From: JAAYAY01 sp964563135
GTDB taxonomy: Bacteria; Planctomycetota; Planctomycetia; Pirellulales; Thermoguttaceae
Reading direction: 5' to 3'
Assembly: GCA_964563135.1 (NCBI GenBank)
Contig: CAZLWV010000027.1
Span: 1 to 64,000 of the forward strand
Length of the DNA: 64,000 bases
The translations under genes were made by a program, and so were the position numbers. Of the stretch, positions 1 through 7,234 are shown piece by piece (position 1 is the first letter of the stretch; each line of letters opens with the position of its first letter). Below the pieces are notes generated by a model. The model had not been told where the DNA came from. It was given only the letters and a program-made list of their open reading frames with translations, and searched no databases.

Positions 1-604
1 GTGGACTGCCTAGGCCGGTAGCGTCCTCTGGCTCGCCGAAGAGGGCCAACAGCCGCCACATTTCGCCGATCAGGTCCAGGGCACTCTCGTCCAGTTCGAG
101 CAGAGCCGCGCGGTAACCCTCATCGTCCCGGTTCCAATAGCCGGCATCGAGCAGCGCGACGACCTGGTCGATGGCCGCAGCCGGGATCCGCGTGCTGACC
201 TCCGGGAGCGGCTTTGGTACAGGATCACAGTCCGGGCATATCCCGGCAGCTACGATCCAGCCACGAGGGGGCGGCTGGTCGACCCACGACAGGCCGACTC
301 GCCGACGGTTGCACTTCTCGCAGCGAACGACGCGCCGTCCGGCGTGGCGAAGTACGCTCATCCGGTCTGAGCTGGAAACGGTCTCGATGTGGAGGTCGGG
401 ATTGCTGGCGTGATTGGTCAGCAACCGGCCCAGTAGCTCCAGACCATCGGGCTCGGCGGCCAACTGCCGGAAAGACTCCAGGGCCACTGGCGATGAATCT
501 GACCAGTGTTCTTCCAGTGCAAGTAGCGCCCGCTCGATCAGTTCGTCGCGGGTCGACGGGGACGCGACACGGGGGTTGTTTGGTCGGGGTGCTGATCGGG
601 TCAT
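1..604 (-). CDS. Unassigned element protein with a zinc-ribbon-like cysteine pattern, C-terminus cut by window edge
   Basis: An open frame of 201 codons runs from an ATG at 604 off the left edge without a stop. The start overlaps the stop of the upstream gene as ATGA (601-604), so translation is probably coupled. The visible protein is acidic and helical at the N-terminus, then has a CxxC (RCEKC, about residue 96) and a second CxxC (ICPDC, about residue 124) separated by roughly 25 residues, as in a small zinc ribbon. The rest is helical and Leu/Asp/Glu-rich. The family is not recognised. Position in the minus-strand series of short genes downstream of the tape-measure-like gene suggests a structural or accessory role, but this is inference. 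Confidence 0.6.
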   Translation of the reverse strand, partial: MTRSAPRPNNPRVASPSTRDELIERALLALEEHWSDSSPVALESFRQLAAEPDGLELLGRLLTNHASNPDLHIETVSSSDRMSVLRHAGRRVVRCEKCNRRRVGLSWVDQPPPRGWIVAAGICPDCDPVPKPLPEVSTRIPAAAIDQVVALLDAGYWNRDDEGYRAALLELDESALDLIGEMWRLLALFGEPEDATGLGSP

Positions 605-804
605 GCTTCACCCCCTTCCCCTAACATCTTCGCCAGAAGAGCCGCACACCGAATAGCCTTCGCCCGCTCCTGGATCTGCCGTGGGTCGGGATCGCGGCCA
701 TGAGGGCCTGGTCGCCACGGACCGGTGTTTCCTTCGGCAAAGATCGGATCCGGAAGATAGACTCGCGAGGCGGGAAGCGGCTGTCGAGACGCGGTGGCAA
801 TCAT
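601..804 (-). CDS. Small unassigned element protein (67 aa)
   Basis: The ATG at 804 is preceded by a clear ribosome-binding site (GGAG, 6 bases upstream), and the stop overlaps the start of the next gene by ATGA. A longer reading of the same frame starts at 915 but has no such site, so the short start is preferred. The protein begins MIATASRQPLP and ends in a basic, amphipathic helix (QERAKAIRCAALLAKML). No domain is recognised. It lies just downstream of the palindrome-rich non-coding region. Confidence 0.5.
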   Translation of the reverse strand: MIATASRQPLPASRVYLPDPIFAEGNTGPWRPGPHGRDPDPRQIQERAKAIRCAALLAKMLGEGGEA

Positions 805-1374
805 ACGATCTCCTTCCCTTGCGCCAGATGGGCGCGCAGAAAAAGACCCGATCCCGGAAAGGCGTTGTCTAGGCGGCGGTAAAACCACCCGCGCGCCGTT
901 GCCGAACGCGCACACCTTGCCGGGACCGGGTCCTGGTCTTTTACCGTGAATTCAGACATGTTTTACCGTACGTAGGAGATAGACGCTTTAGACGCCCATA
1001 CCATACCCTTTCGACCCCCCGATGTCAATCCGGCCCATGCTGGGGGCACCACCTGGTGCCGCCACGCTGGCGTCTTGGGGCCCCAAGGCCGTCGAGCTCT
1101 GGGGGGCGGAACTCCGCCTCCCGGCTCAATCTCTCGCACAGGAATGTTCCTGCCCCACGGGGCCGAAGGTTCGGCTGTTCCGGCCGCAGGTGTCTTAGGG
1201 GGCCCAATCTGGTTCTCCATCCACTGGGTGGTGTCTCTGGCAGGAACCAGCGGTTCCCCCCAGGCATCGCCACAAGACGCTCCAGGATGCCCCCTCTCGC
1301 GTCCGACGCCCTGGACGGCTCCTAGGTCGTCTCGGGTGTCAATCGCTCTCTACCATGCACGCCTGACGGTGGTT
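805..1374. other. 570-bp non-coding stretch with short repeats and many palindromes
   Basis: No open frame here has a ribosome-binding site or a plausible composition on either strand. The left part holds TTTTACCGT at 939-947 and 961-969 and a near-match in inverted orientation (CGGTAAAA, 878-885), plus GGACC-G-GGTCC at 923-933. The right part (from 1045) holds a dense series of short inverted repeats, entered separately. The stretch separates the short genes at 1-804 from the 1375-3652 gene group and may hold a promoter or a structured RNA for the left group. Confidence 0.5.
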
Positions 1375-1382
1375 TTAACCAC
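1045..1382. repeat. Cluster of about nine short near-perfect palindromes
   Basis: Inverted repeats seen directly are: GGCACCA-CC-TGGTGCC (1045-1060), GCCA-CGC-TGGC (1061-1071), CTTGGGGCCCCAAG (1074-1087), GGCGGA-AC-TCCGCC (1105-1118), CAGGAA-TG-TTCCTG (1139-1152), GCCCC-AC-GGGGC (1152-1163), GCCGAA-GG-TTCGGC (1162-1175), GGAACC-AGC-GGTTCC (1243-1257), GCGTC-C-GACGC (1299-1309) and GTGGTT-TT-AACCAC (1369-1382). Most have a two-base centre, so opening one pair gives an RNA hairpin with a four-base loop. The last one spans the stop codon of the 1375-1794 gene. Function is unknown; a structured RNA or a protein-binding array are possibilities. Confidence 0.7.
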
Positions 1383-1794
1383 TCGAGGCACTCGCAGGGC
1401 CAGGTAGGTCGGCATTACCTTTCCAGTGCGGGCAACTGGGCTCGCCGTTCGGGAATGCGGTCTCGCCGTTCAGACAGGCCACCCACTTCGCCGCCCATCC
1501 ACATTTCCCCCCGCCCATGCCGACGCACGCAATGCGATCCTCGACCGGAAGCATGAGGCCACAGCGGGCGGCGCGGCAGCGCTGGAGGCGGGAGAGGCCG
1601 TGGGGCGTGAGGTGCGCGACGACGGTGGAGAGCGGACACAAGGTAACGGGCTGGATAATCCGTAGTCCATGCCGGCCGCAAGAGCACGTGATCGGCGGCA
1701 CAGCGTTGGCGGTGAAAACACGCCTGGTGTTGCGGCACCGATAACGGCCGCTGACAAACTCAATGCAAGCTGAATTCGCTCTCATCGCGATCAT
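1375..1794 (-). CDS. Cysteine-rich unassigned element protein (139 aa)
   Basis: The ATG at 1794 lies one base after the stop of the upstream gene (TGA at 1798-1796), which suggests coupled translation. The frame is open further upstream but that part belongs to the preceding gene. The protein starts MIAMRANSACIEFVSGRYRC and contains repeated Cys motifs (CSCGRHG, CRAARCG, CGWAAKWVAC, SCPHWKG), compatible with metal binding. The second half is less typical and the true end could be questioned. No family is recognised. Its place directly after the Cys-rich 1796-2389 gene suggests the two proteins act together. Confidence 0.45.
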   Translation of the reverse strand: MIAMRANSACIEFVSGRYRCRNTRRVFTANAVPPITCSCGRHGLRIIQPVTLCPLSTVVAHLTPHGLSRLQRCRAARCGLMLPVEDRIACVGMGGGKCGWAAKWVACLNGETAFPNGEPSCPHWKGNADLPGPASASSG

Positions 1795-1795
1795 C

Positions 1796-2389
1796 TCATT
1801 CTGGAATCGAGATTGTGGCAGTCCCACCCAAGCAGGCATATAACGACGTGCCGTCATCGTAGTAATCGTACGTGCCGGGAAGTTCAGACGCCGGCCATGG
1901 AGAGGTGCGGGTATTGCTTCGCCACTCCACCCAGCCGTAACACTCAGTCGTGTTCAACGCAAACCGTATTTGGATGAAGTACGTTCCAGGATCAACACAA
2001 GTAACCGCACACACGATCGACTGAAGATCGGTATTATACGTATGGGTGCACAACGGAGGATTGCTCGGCGTCCAGAGCTGCAAAAACCATCGGCACGTGC
2101 CGGCAGGCGATTGCGACAGCAAGTAGGTACCGTCCAACGCAGCACATTCCTCCGCAGTGCAATCATTGTCGCCAGAGCAGTTGCCGTCTCCAACGCCGGA
2201 TATGACGATCTGGATTTCTTCGGGTATAGTGCCTGAGCACGTAGGCGTGGTACATCCCTGACAGCACTCCTTCACCCCTCCCATCCACCCGATGAACCGC
2301 CTTGTCGGCAACGTCGGCCGCCTAGGCACGATCAGCCCGCCAGGTGTCTTGTCCCATCGTGGGTCTTGTGGTGGTCGACGTTTCGCCAT
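1796..2389 (-). CDS. Cysteine-rich unassigned element protein (197 aa), probably structural
   Basis: The start at 2389 (MAKRRPPQDPRWD) is chosen because an AAAGGA ribosome-binding site lies just upstream; the frame continues further but without such a site. After a basic Pro-rich N-terminus the protein contains many Cys residues (KECCQGCTTPTCSG, GNCSGDNDCTAEEC, TCRWF, CTHTYN, VCAVTCVDPG) alternating with aromatic, beta-like stretches near the C-terminus. This looks like a disulfide- or metal-stabilised beta domain. It lies in the presumed tail region of the element, between the coiled-coil gene at 2529 and the Cys-rich gene at 1375. Family not recognised. Confidence 0.6.
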   Translation of the reverse strand: MAKRRPPQDPRWDKTPGGLIVPRRPTLPTRRFIGWMGGVKECCQGCTTPTCSGTIPEEIQIVISGVGDGNCSGDNDCTAEECAALDGTYLLSQSPAGTCRWFLQLWTPSNPPLCTHTYNTDLQSIVCAVTCVDPGTYFIQIRFALNTTECYGWVEWRSNTRTSPWPASELPGTYDYYDDGTSLYACLGGTATISIPE

Positions 2390-2463
2390 GTGGTTTTCCT
2401 TTGGTTGAATGGATGGTTTGGGGAGGGGCGGGTCGGAAATTGGGCCGGCGGCCTGGGAAAAGA

Positions 2464-2500
2464 CCCCCAGCCCGCCAGGAGACTGTGCGGCGGGTGGGGG
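2464..2500 (-). terminator. Possible rho-independent terminator after the 2529-3269 gene
   Basis: CCCCCAGCCCGCC at 2464-2476 pairs, with one bulge, with GGCGGGTGGGGG at 2488-2499. On the minus strand the stem is followed by TCTTTTCC. It lies about 30 bases downstream of the stop codon of the coiled-coil gene. Confidence 0.45.
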
Positions 2501-2528
2501 CTGACGACGGCGCGGCCGGCAATCGCCG

Positions 2529-3269
2529 TCAGATCGCAAAGCTCATCGGATCGGACTTCCGGCGGATCCATTCATCGCGTTCGGCTTCGATGCGGCGGAT
2601 GGTCGATTCATCCTCGCGGATCCCTGCCTTGACGTTCGGCAAGTTATTTCGCATCGCGGCCAGGCGTTTGGAGTTGGCGTCAAGCCGCTCCGCAGCGCGA
2701 ACGGTCTGCGGTGCGTCTTGCGGAACTTCGGCCAACTCGGCCTCCAGCTTGGCAATCGACTGCTCGAGCCGATCCAGTTCCTTCTGGTTGTTCGCCAACC
2801 GCTGGCGAGCCGGGGTAGCCTGCCTGGCCAAATCCGCCAGGGTCTTTTCAATTGCCGGATCTTCCGTCTGGCGAAGGGTCATCGTCGCGTTGTACCGCAG
2901 GCTGTTCGCTTCCTGCCGCAGACGCTCGATCTCCGCGTTGTTTTGGTGGATCGGCAATCTTTTCGCCTTTTCCTCGCGGCGGTGCCTCTCGGCCAGTGCG
3001 GTCAGTTCGTCGCCCAACACCTTGTTGGTCGCGGTCAACTCGGCCACCTCGTTGTCGATTTCCTTGATCCGCTCGAGGTCCGCCAGGGCCCCCAGACGGT
3101 CCCGGTACGTTCGCACAGGTTCGTCCAGGGCGTCGATTTCCACACCGATTGCGTCGGCACGGGCGATGATCTCGTCCGCCGACGGGTTTGATGTCGCGAC
3201 GTCGATAATCAGTTGCCGCAGTCGGTCGCGTTTCAGGCTGCGGGCCTTAGACAAGGTTGCCGTCGTCAT
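2529..3269 (-). CDS. Coiled-coil unassigned element protein (246 aa)
   Basis: ATG at 3269 follows a strong GAAAGGAC ribosome-binding site with 8-base spacing. Nearly the whole protein is highly charged and helical, with heptad-like runs (IERLRQEANSLRYN, LDRLEQSIAKLEAELAEVP, STIRRIEAERDEW), so an extended coiled coil is likely. There is no signal peptide, membrane segment or catalytic motif. It lies downstream of the tape-measure-like gene in the same direction and could be a tail-associated or scaffolding-type protein, but no family is recognised. Confidence 0.65.
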   Translation of the reverse strand: MTTATLSKARSLKRDRLRQLIIDVATSNPSADEIIARADAIGVEIDALDEPVRTYRDRLGALADLERIKEIDNEVAELTATNKVLGDELTALAERHRREEKAKRLPIHQNNAEIERLRQEANSLRYNATMTLRQTEDPAIEKTLADLARQATPARQRLANNQKELDRLEQSIAKLEAELAEVPQDAPQTVRAAERLDANSKRLAAMRNNLPNVKAGIREDESTIRRIEAERDEWIRRKSDPMSFAI

Positions 3270-3325
3270 TCGTCATGTCCTTTCAAAATGGGAGTAGAAA
3301 TGTCTGGAGAGGAATGGGTGTGGTC

Positions 3326-3652
3326 TCACGCGAAACGCTCGACGAATCGCCGCCACGGGGATCGGGACCGAGATTCCTGGAGCGGGCTGGTCGACGGGGC
3401 GGACTGGCGCCGCATGTCGTAATTCGCCATGAAACCCTCGGAGCTCTCGGGCAACTTGCGAATGATCGCCCGGTACTGCTTGACGAGGCTCTCAATCTGG
3501 TCGAGCTCTTCCTCCGGGGTTGTGGTCTTGCCCGGTTCGTCTCCGGCAATCTTCCACAACTGGGTGTGAAATTCGTTCATCACGCCGGGGCGGGGAGCGG
3601 CCACAGGGGCGCTGGGCTCGTCGGCCTCGGAAAGGTAGTCGCGGAAACTCAT
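3326..3652 (-). CDS. Short unassigned element protein (108 aa)
   Basis: The start at 3652 (MSFRDYLSEADEPS) is supported by GAAAGGAC 7 bases upstream, the same leader as the genes starting at 3269 and 6688. The frame extends upstream to 3799 without a site. The protein has an acidic Pro-rich N-terminus, a central helical region (EEELDQIESLVKQYRAIIRK) and a basic Arg/Ser-rich tail. No domain is recognised. It ends 56 bases before the coiled-coil gene starts and is probably co-transcribed with it. Confidence 0.55.
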   Translation of the reverse strand: MSFRDYLSEADEPSAPVAAPRPGVMNEFHTQLWKIAGDEPGKTTTPEEELDQIESLVKQYRAIIRKLPESSEGFMANYDMRRQSAPSTSPLQESRSRSPWRRFVERFA

Positions 3653-3847
3653 GTCACAGTCCTTTCGACAAAAGAATGGAAGTGTAAAAGCGGCTCGCCT
3701 CTCCGCGATGCAAAGGAGAAACGTCGCGGAGGGGCTCGAAGGGTGGATGTGGTAACACCCTGCCGCATGTTCCCACCCGACCAGGAGGAAGAGATTCAAG
3801 AAAGACCTCCTGGCCGGGCTCCAGTACCGACAACAGCCGGCACGGTT

Positions 3848-3873
3848 CGGGGCAAGTCGCCCCGCAGTTTTTT
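3848..3873 (+). terminator. Hairpin with T6 tract, plus orientation
   Basis: CGGGGC-AAGTC-GCCCCG (3848-3864) is followed by CAG and TTTTTT (3868-3873). It reads as a rho-independent terminator on the plus strand, although no plus-strand gene precedes it. The sequence after the stem, TTTTTTCGTTGTCC, recurs at 12956-12969 after another GC hairpin. Confidence 0.45.
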
Positions 3874-3893
3874 CGTTGTCCCGCCGAGGGGTC

Positions 3894-3980
3894 GACGGGG
3901 GAGGGTAATTTGCGATATGGTTGTGGCACCCCGTCCCGTAGAGACATAGGCCGGCCTCGCCGTTGAAACCCGAGAGGGGG
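3894..3980. repeat. Intergenic repeat copy A (~87 bp)
   Basis: This copy shares, in order, GACGGGGAGGGTA, a variable part, CCCCGTCCC, GACATAGGCCGGCCT, and TTGAAACCC-GAGGGG-like blocks with copies B (4631-4717) and C (7037-7122). It lies between minus-strand genes, downstream of the 4030-4485 gene. Confidence 0.75.
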
Positions 3981-4029
3981 GTATAAGTGTCCGGTCGCGA
4001 AGGCGGGGAGAGATGTCACCGCCCCATTT

Positions 4030-4485
4030 TTACCTGTTGTCTTCATGTTCATCGCACATCCCTGCGAACCGTTGGGCCAACGTCAGCAACCACTCATCGC
4101 CATCGGCCGAGGCGCCGCCAGCGATCTCCTGCCAGACGCCGCGAAAGAATCGCAGCTTGTCCGACCTGTCCCGGCCGATGATCGCCTCCGCCTGATCCTT
4201 CAACCGCTGCCGCTCCAACCAGGCCGCCGCGCCACACTGAAAGGCGTTCAGCCGCTCCGGGATCGGGGGCGTCATCGCCAGCTCGGCCGCCACCTCATCG
4301 ACATCGAAACCCAGTTCCGCATCGCGCCTCCGGGGACCTTCGGGCAGTGACGACTGGAAGCCGGGTGCCGTATCCACAGGGACCGGGGCCCGACGACGGG
4401 AATTGCCCCGCCGCTCGGTGCGGCCGCGATCAACTCGCTCGCGGGAAGTGTAGGCTCTGAAAGTTTCCTCGATCACGCCTCGCAC
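4030..4485 (-). CDS. Unassigned element protein (151 aa)
   Basis: GTG at 4485 is preceded by GGAG about 8 bases upstream; a second GTG nine bases further in is possible. The protein has a very basic, Arg-rich N-terminal third, an acidic helical middle (FDVDEVAAELAMTPPIPERL) and a C-terminal helical part with Trp residues, ending with an acidic tail. This size and position, directly after a tape-measure-like gene, resembles small tail-assembly chaperone or tail accessory proteins of phages, but no sequence family is recognised and the function is open. Confidence 0.5.
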   Translation of the reverse strand: MRGVIEETFRAYTSRERVDRGRTERRGNSRRRAPVPVDTAPGFQSSLPEGPRRRDAELGFDVDEVAAELAMTPPIPERLNAFQCGAAAWLERQRLKDQAEAIIGRDRSDKLRFFRGVWQEIAGGASADGDEWLLTLAQRFAGMCDEHEDNR

Positions 4486-4630
4486 TCCTGTCTCCGCTCG
4501 TCAGACGACGGCCAACCGTCCGGTCGGGTCAAGCTCTTGTCGCTCATTTCGATTCCTTGCCGTGGTTTGCCTGTTTGCAGCCATGAACTAGCTGGCGGAC
4601 GGGTTGATTGGTGTCTTGGGTCATGGGACT

Positions 4631-4717
4631 GACGGGGAGGGTATTTTTGCAGTACGGCTCAGGGGCCCCGTCCCCTCGAGGCATAGGCCGGCCTTCTGTC
4701 CGAAACAGGGGAGGAGT
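4631..4717. repeat. Intergenic repeat copy B (~87 bp)
   Basis: Copy B carries GACGGGGAGGGTATTTTTGC, GGGGCCCCGTCCCC, GGCATAGGCCGGCCTT, CTGTCCGAAAC and GGGGAGGAGT. It lies between the tape-measure-like gene and the 4030-4485 gene and is the copy closest to both others: blocks GCATAGGCCGGCCT are shared with A, and CCGAAAC with GGGAGGAGT are shared with C. Confidence 0.8.
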
Positions 4718-4735
4718 ACTGGACCGCCACCGGCA

Positions 4736-6688
4736 TCATCGAGCAGCTTCCTTGGCGCGTTCGCGCACCGCGGCGGTCTGGGCGATTCGCCGCTCGGACT
4801 GTTGGAGCTTTTCCGAAACCATTTCTTCCAGGAGGCGGTCGCGGACCTGCATCTCACGGTCAACCGCAGCCACCAGTCTCTGGGCAAGTGCCTGGTCGTC
4901 TCGCTGGATGGTGACCTTGAGCTCTCGCTGGTCCTTGATGTTGACCTCCAAGGCAGCAGCCTCTTTCTTGAGCCTGCCGATCTCTTGACGCTCCTCCGCG
5001 CCGAAGTACTGGCTGAACCCGGCCGCATCCGCACGTCTGCGGTACAGATCAGACGCAATCCGCTCCCCGCCGCGGGTTCCCAAACTTTCCAGCCGCTTGG
5101 CCTCCGCGACAGACAAGTCCCCGCCGGCGGCGGCCTTCTTCTGGATGCGGATTAGGCTTTGCTGCTCGGCGGTGGACATTGCACCGAACCGCTCCTCGGC
5201 GCTCCGTAGAGCGGTCTGCTCGGTCTTGATCGCGTCCAGGCGAACATCCCGTTCCCGCTCGGCCTTGCTGATCGCCTCATCGGCCGCTCTGATGCGTTCC
5301 TCCGCGATCTCGTGTTCTGCCCGCAGACGCTCGTCGGTCGCCTCCCGCAGCCGGTCAGATGCCTCGACGGCCCTCTGCCTCGCGACCTCGACGGCCGCTA
5401 CCGCGCCGGGTGCCTCGACTGCGGAACTCATATCGTTTCGTTCGCGGATCTTCGCGAGGTTCGCCCTGGCTGTGTCCAGTTGTTGCTGAGTGTCCCATAC
5501 ACCTGCCGTTGCACCTTGCTGCTGGCCTCGAGCCAGGAACAGATCACGCTGCCCGCCAGTCAGACCTTTGGTGGTCGCTAGACGTTCGAGTTTCCGCGTG
5601 AGCGTATTTCGAGCGATCTCGGCCCGCGAGTCATCCGCTTCGGCCCGGGCACGAACCCTTTCGACTTGGGCCCCGCCCATCGCCAACGCTAGGGCACGCC
5701 GCTGCTCGGATCGGGACAACGCCTCGGTGGATTCGGCCGCTTCCCTTGCTGCTTTCCGCCAAGACACCAGGGCCCCGACGAAACTTTCCGCGTTCTCGCT
5801 CGAATCGCCCAACGCGCGACGAGTGCCTTGAATCGCCTCGGTGGCCAGTATCGCGATCCCCGCGAGCTTCCCGGCAGCCAGCCCCAGCCCGCCAAGGTAT
5901 TTCGCGCCGCCAAGGATCTTTGCACCAAGCACACTCGCCCCCGACACCCCAGCCGCTCCCGCCGCGCCACCTGTTGCGGACGCCGCAGCGTTTGCCACAC
6001 CCTTCCGGGCCAGTGCCGCAGTTTCGGCGTTGATCGCTACCACGTTGGCGCCGCGAAGAGCGATCTCCCGGGCCTGCGCCGCCTGGATCGCAAGCGATAT
6101 TCCTTCCCAGAGCTTCTGAACGCCGATCACGAGCTTCATCCCGCCGACAACCAAGTCGAAGAACCCTTGGACCTTGACCAGCCCGCGGAGCATCTTCTCC
6201 GTAGACTCTTCGGACGCCAGCCCGAGCATCACGAACCCCCTGGCAAACCGCATCGCAGCTTCGGTGGACTGCTCGAAACCTTCCTTCATCCCCGCCGCGC
6301 CGCGCTGGGCCATCGCCTCAACCGATCTGCTCGCCTTCTCCCGGTCGGCAGCCTCCCGGGCAATCTGCCGCTGAAGCGTTACCGACGCCTTCTCGGCCAG
6401 CCGCTGCTGACGAACAGCATCACGCTGGGCCGCCTTTTCCGCCAAGCTCTCGCGTCGAAGCTGGGCCTTCCTCCACTCGGCAAGTGCCCGCTCCTCCGAC
6501 CTCGCAGCCGCTGCGGTGGCCTTCTCCTGCGCCGTCAGACGCCGCTGAGCGCTCGCCACCGCTCCACGATCCATCTTCTGCTGGACGGCTGCAGCATTCT
6601 TGCCGAGGTCCGCCAGAGCCTTGCCGACCTTAGGGTCGACTTCGACGCCCAGCCTGAAAATAACTTCACGATCTGCTGCATCAGCCAT
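4736..6688 (-). CDS. Tape-measure-like long coiled-coil protein (650 aa)
   Basis: ATG at 6688 follows GAAAGGAC. The N-terminal region (MADAADREVIFRLGVEVDPK, then helices with AVQQKM) is typical of phage tail tape-measure proteins. Residues 30-140 are Ala/Glu/Arg/Lys-rich coiled coil. A central hydrophobic Gly/Ala-rich stretch (about 170-290, including GFFDLVVGGMKLVIGV and GLGLAAGKLAGIAILATEAI) could form membrane-active helices, as in tape measures that cross the host envelope. Residues 320-650 return to coiled coil. Tape-measure proteins set tail length and are ejected with DNA; assignment rests on composition and context, since no defining motif exists. At 650 residues it would fit a fairly short tail. 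Confidence 0.6.
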   Translation of the reverse strand: MADAADREVIFRLGVEVDPKVGKALADLGKNAAAVQQKMDRGAVASAQRRLTAQEKATAAAARSEERALAEWRKAQLRRESLAEKAAQRDAVRQQRLAEKASVTLQRQIAREAADREKASRSVEAMAQRGAAGMKEGFEQSTEAAMRFARGFVMLGLASEESTEKMLRGLVKVQGFFDLVVGGMKLVIGVQKLWEGISLAIQAAQAREIALRGANVVAINAETAALARKGVANAAASATGGAAGAAGVSGASVLGAKILGGAKYLGGLGLAAGKLAGIAILATEAIQGTRRALGDSSENAESFVGALVSWRKAAREAAESTEALSRSEQRRALALAMGGAQVERVRARAEADDSRAEIARNTLTRKLERLATTKGLTGGQRDLFLARGQQQGATAGVWDTQQQLDTARANLAKIRERNDMSSAVEAPGAVAAVEVARQRAVEASDRLREATDERLRAEHEIAEERIRAADEAISKAERERDVRLDAIKTEQTALRSAEERFGAMSTAEQQSLIRIQKKAAAGGDLSVAEAKRLESLGTRGGERIASDLYRRRADAAGFSQYFGAEERQEIGRLKKEAAALEVNIKDQRELKVTIQRDDQALAQRLVAAVDREMQVRDRLLEEMVSEKLQQSERRIAQTAAVRERAKEAAR

Positions 6689-6700
6689 CTTTGTGTCCTT

Positions 6701-7015
6701 TCAATTCAGTTCCGGGACAGCGCCCAGAGAAAGTATTCCAACGTCGAGGCTCTCGACCTCGATCACCCGGTTCCCCTCGCCAAACGTCACGAGCTTGTTC
6801 CCACCGTCCGGCATCCTCGCCACCGTGAACAAACCCGATCCGTCCGGACGTAATACCGCCGCCGATGTGCCCACCTCGCCGCCTACTGTGATCGCCGCAA
6901 GCGACTCGAATCCTTGGGCCACCGAGATGAGAACCGATCCGTCCCGCTGCTCGAGCAACCCGATCCGCAGACTCGCAAATTTCACCAGACGCCGGCCAGT
7001 TTTTCGCTTGCTCAT
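6701..7015 (-). CDS. Short beta-rich unassigned element protein (104 aa)
   Basis: ATG at 7015 with a weak GGAA site upstream. After a basic start (MSKRKTGRRLVKF) the protein is a chain of beta-like segments rich in Gly and Val (SVLISVAQGFESLAAITVGG, AVLRPDGSGLFTVARM, NRVIEVESLDVGI). It lies 12 bases upstream of the tape-measure-like gene and is surely co-transcribed with it, so a tail or virion role is plausible. No family is recognised. Confidence 0.55.
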   Translation of the reverse strand: MSKRKTGRRLVKFASLRIGLLEQRDGSVLISVAQGFESLAAITVGGEVGTSAAVLRPDGSGLFTVARMPDGGNKLVTFGEGNRVIEVESLDVGILSLGAVPELN

Positions 7016-7036
7016 CTCAATTCCAATCGTGGGTGC

Positions 7037-7122
7037 GACGGGGGAGGGTTTTCTTCGGCGTGGACGAGGGGGCCCGCCCCTGAAAAACGAGGCCCCGGCC
7101 TCTGTTCGAAACCCGGGAGGAG
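7037..7122. repeat. Intergenic repeat copy C (~86 bp), with embedded terminator-like hairpin
   Basis: Copy C carries GACGGGGGAGGGT, GGGGGCCCGCCCC, GAGGCCCCGGCCTC, CTGTTCGAAACCC and GGGAGGAGT, aligning along its whole length with copies A and B. It lies between the 7235-7837 gene and the 6701-7015 gene. Confidence 0.8.
7083..7102 (-). terminator. Rho-independent-type terminator inside repeat copy C
   Basis: GAGGCC-CC-GGCCTC (7089-7102) is a perfect inverted repeat. Read on the minus strand it is followed by G and TTTTT (7087-7083), the form of an intrinsic terminator downstream of the 7235-7837 gene. Copies A and B keep the AGGCCGGCCT palindrome but lack the T tract. Confidence 0.5.
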
Positions 7123-7234
7123 TCTGGGCCCAGCGATCCACACCCGGCGCCGGGGAGACCGGCCCGACGTCGGGCGTGCCGACAACCACACCCAGGCCTG
7201 GTGCCGACTGGATCGCTGACGTGGTGTACGATCA

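Larger units (their letters stand above)
3653..4029. other. 377-bp non-coding gap containing a terminator-like hairpin and intergenic repeat copy A
   Basis: No supported gene lies here. The gap holds a plus-oriented hairpin with a T tract (3848-3873) and the first copy of the three-copy intergenic repeat (3894-3980). An open frame of 132 codons on the minus strand (3654-4052) runs across the repeat, lacks a ribosome-binding site and is rejected. Confidence 0.5.

Noticed and set aside
963..1325. Overlapping short frames on both strands in the palindrome region
   Set aside because: Pro/Gly/Arg-rich, no ribosome-binding site, and conflicting frames; the palindromes explain the structure better.
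3654..4052. Possible 132-codon minus-strand gene
   Set aside because: It crosses repeat copy A and a terminator-like hairpin and lacks a ribosome-binding site.
7037..7122. GTTCGAAAC in the intergenic repeat as part of a tRNA
   Set aside because: The T-loop-like string is not flanked by acceptor, D or anticodon stems in any copy.
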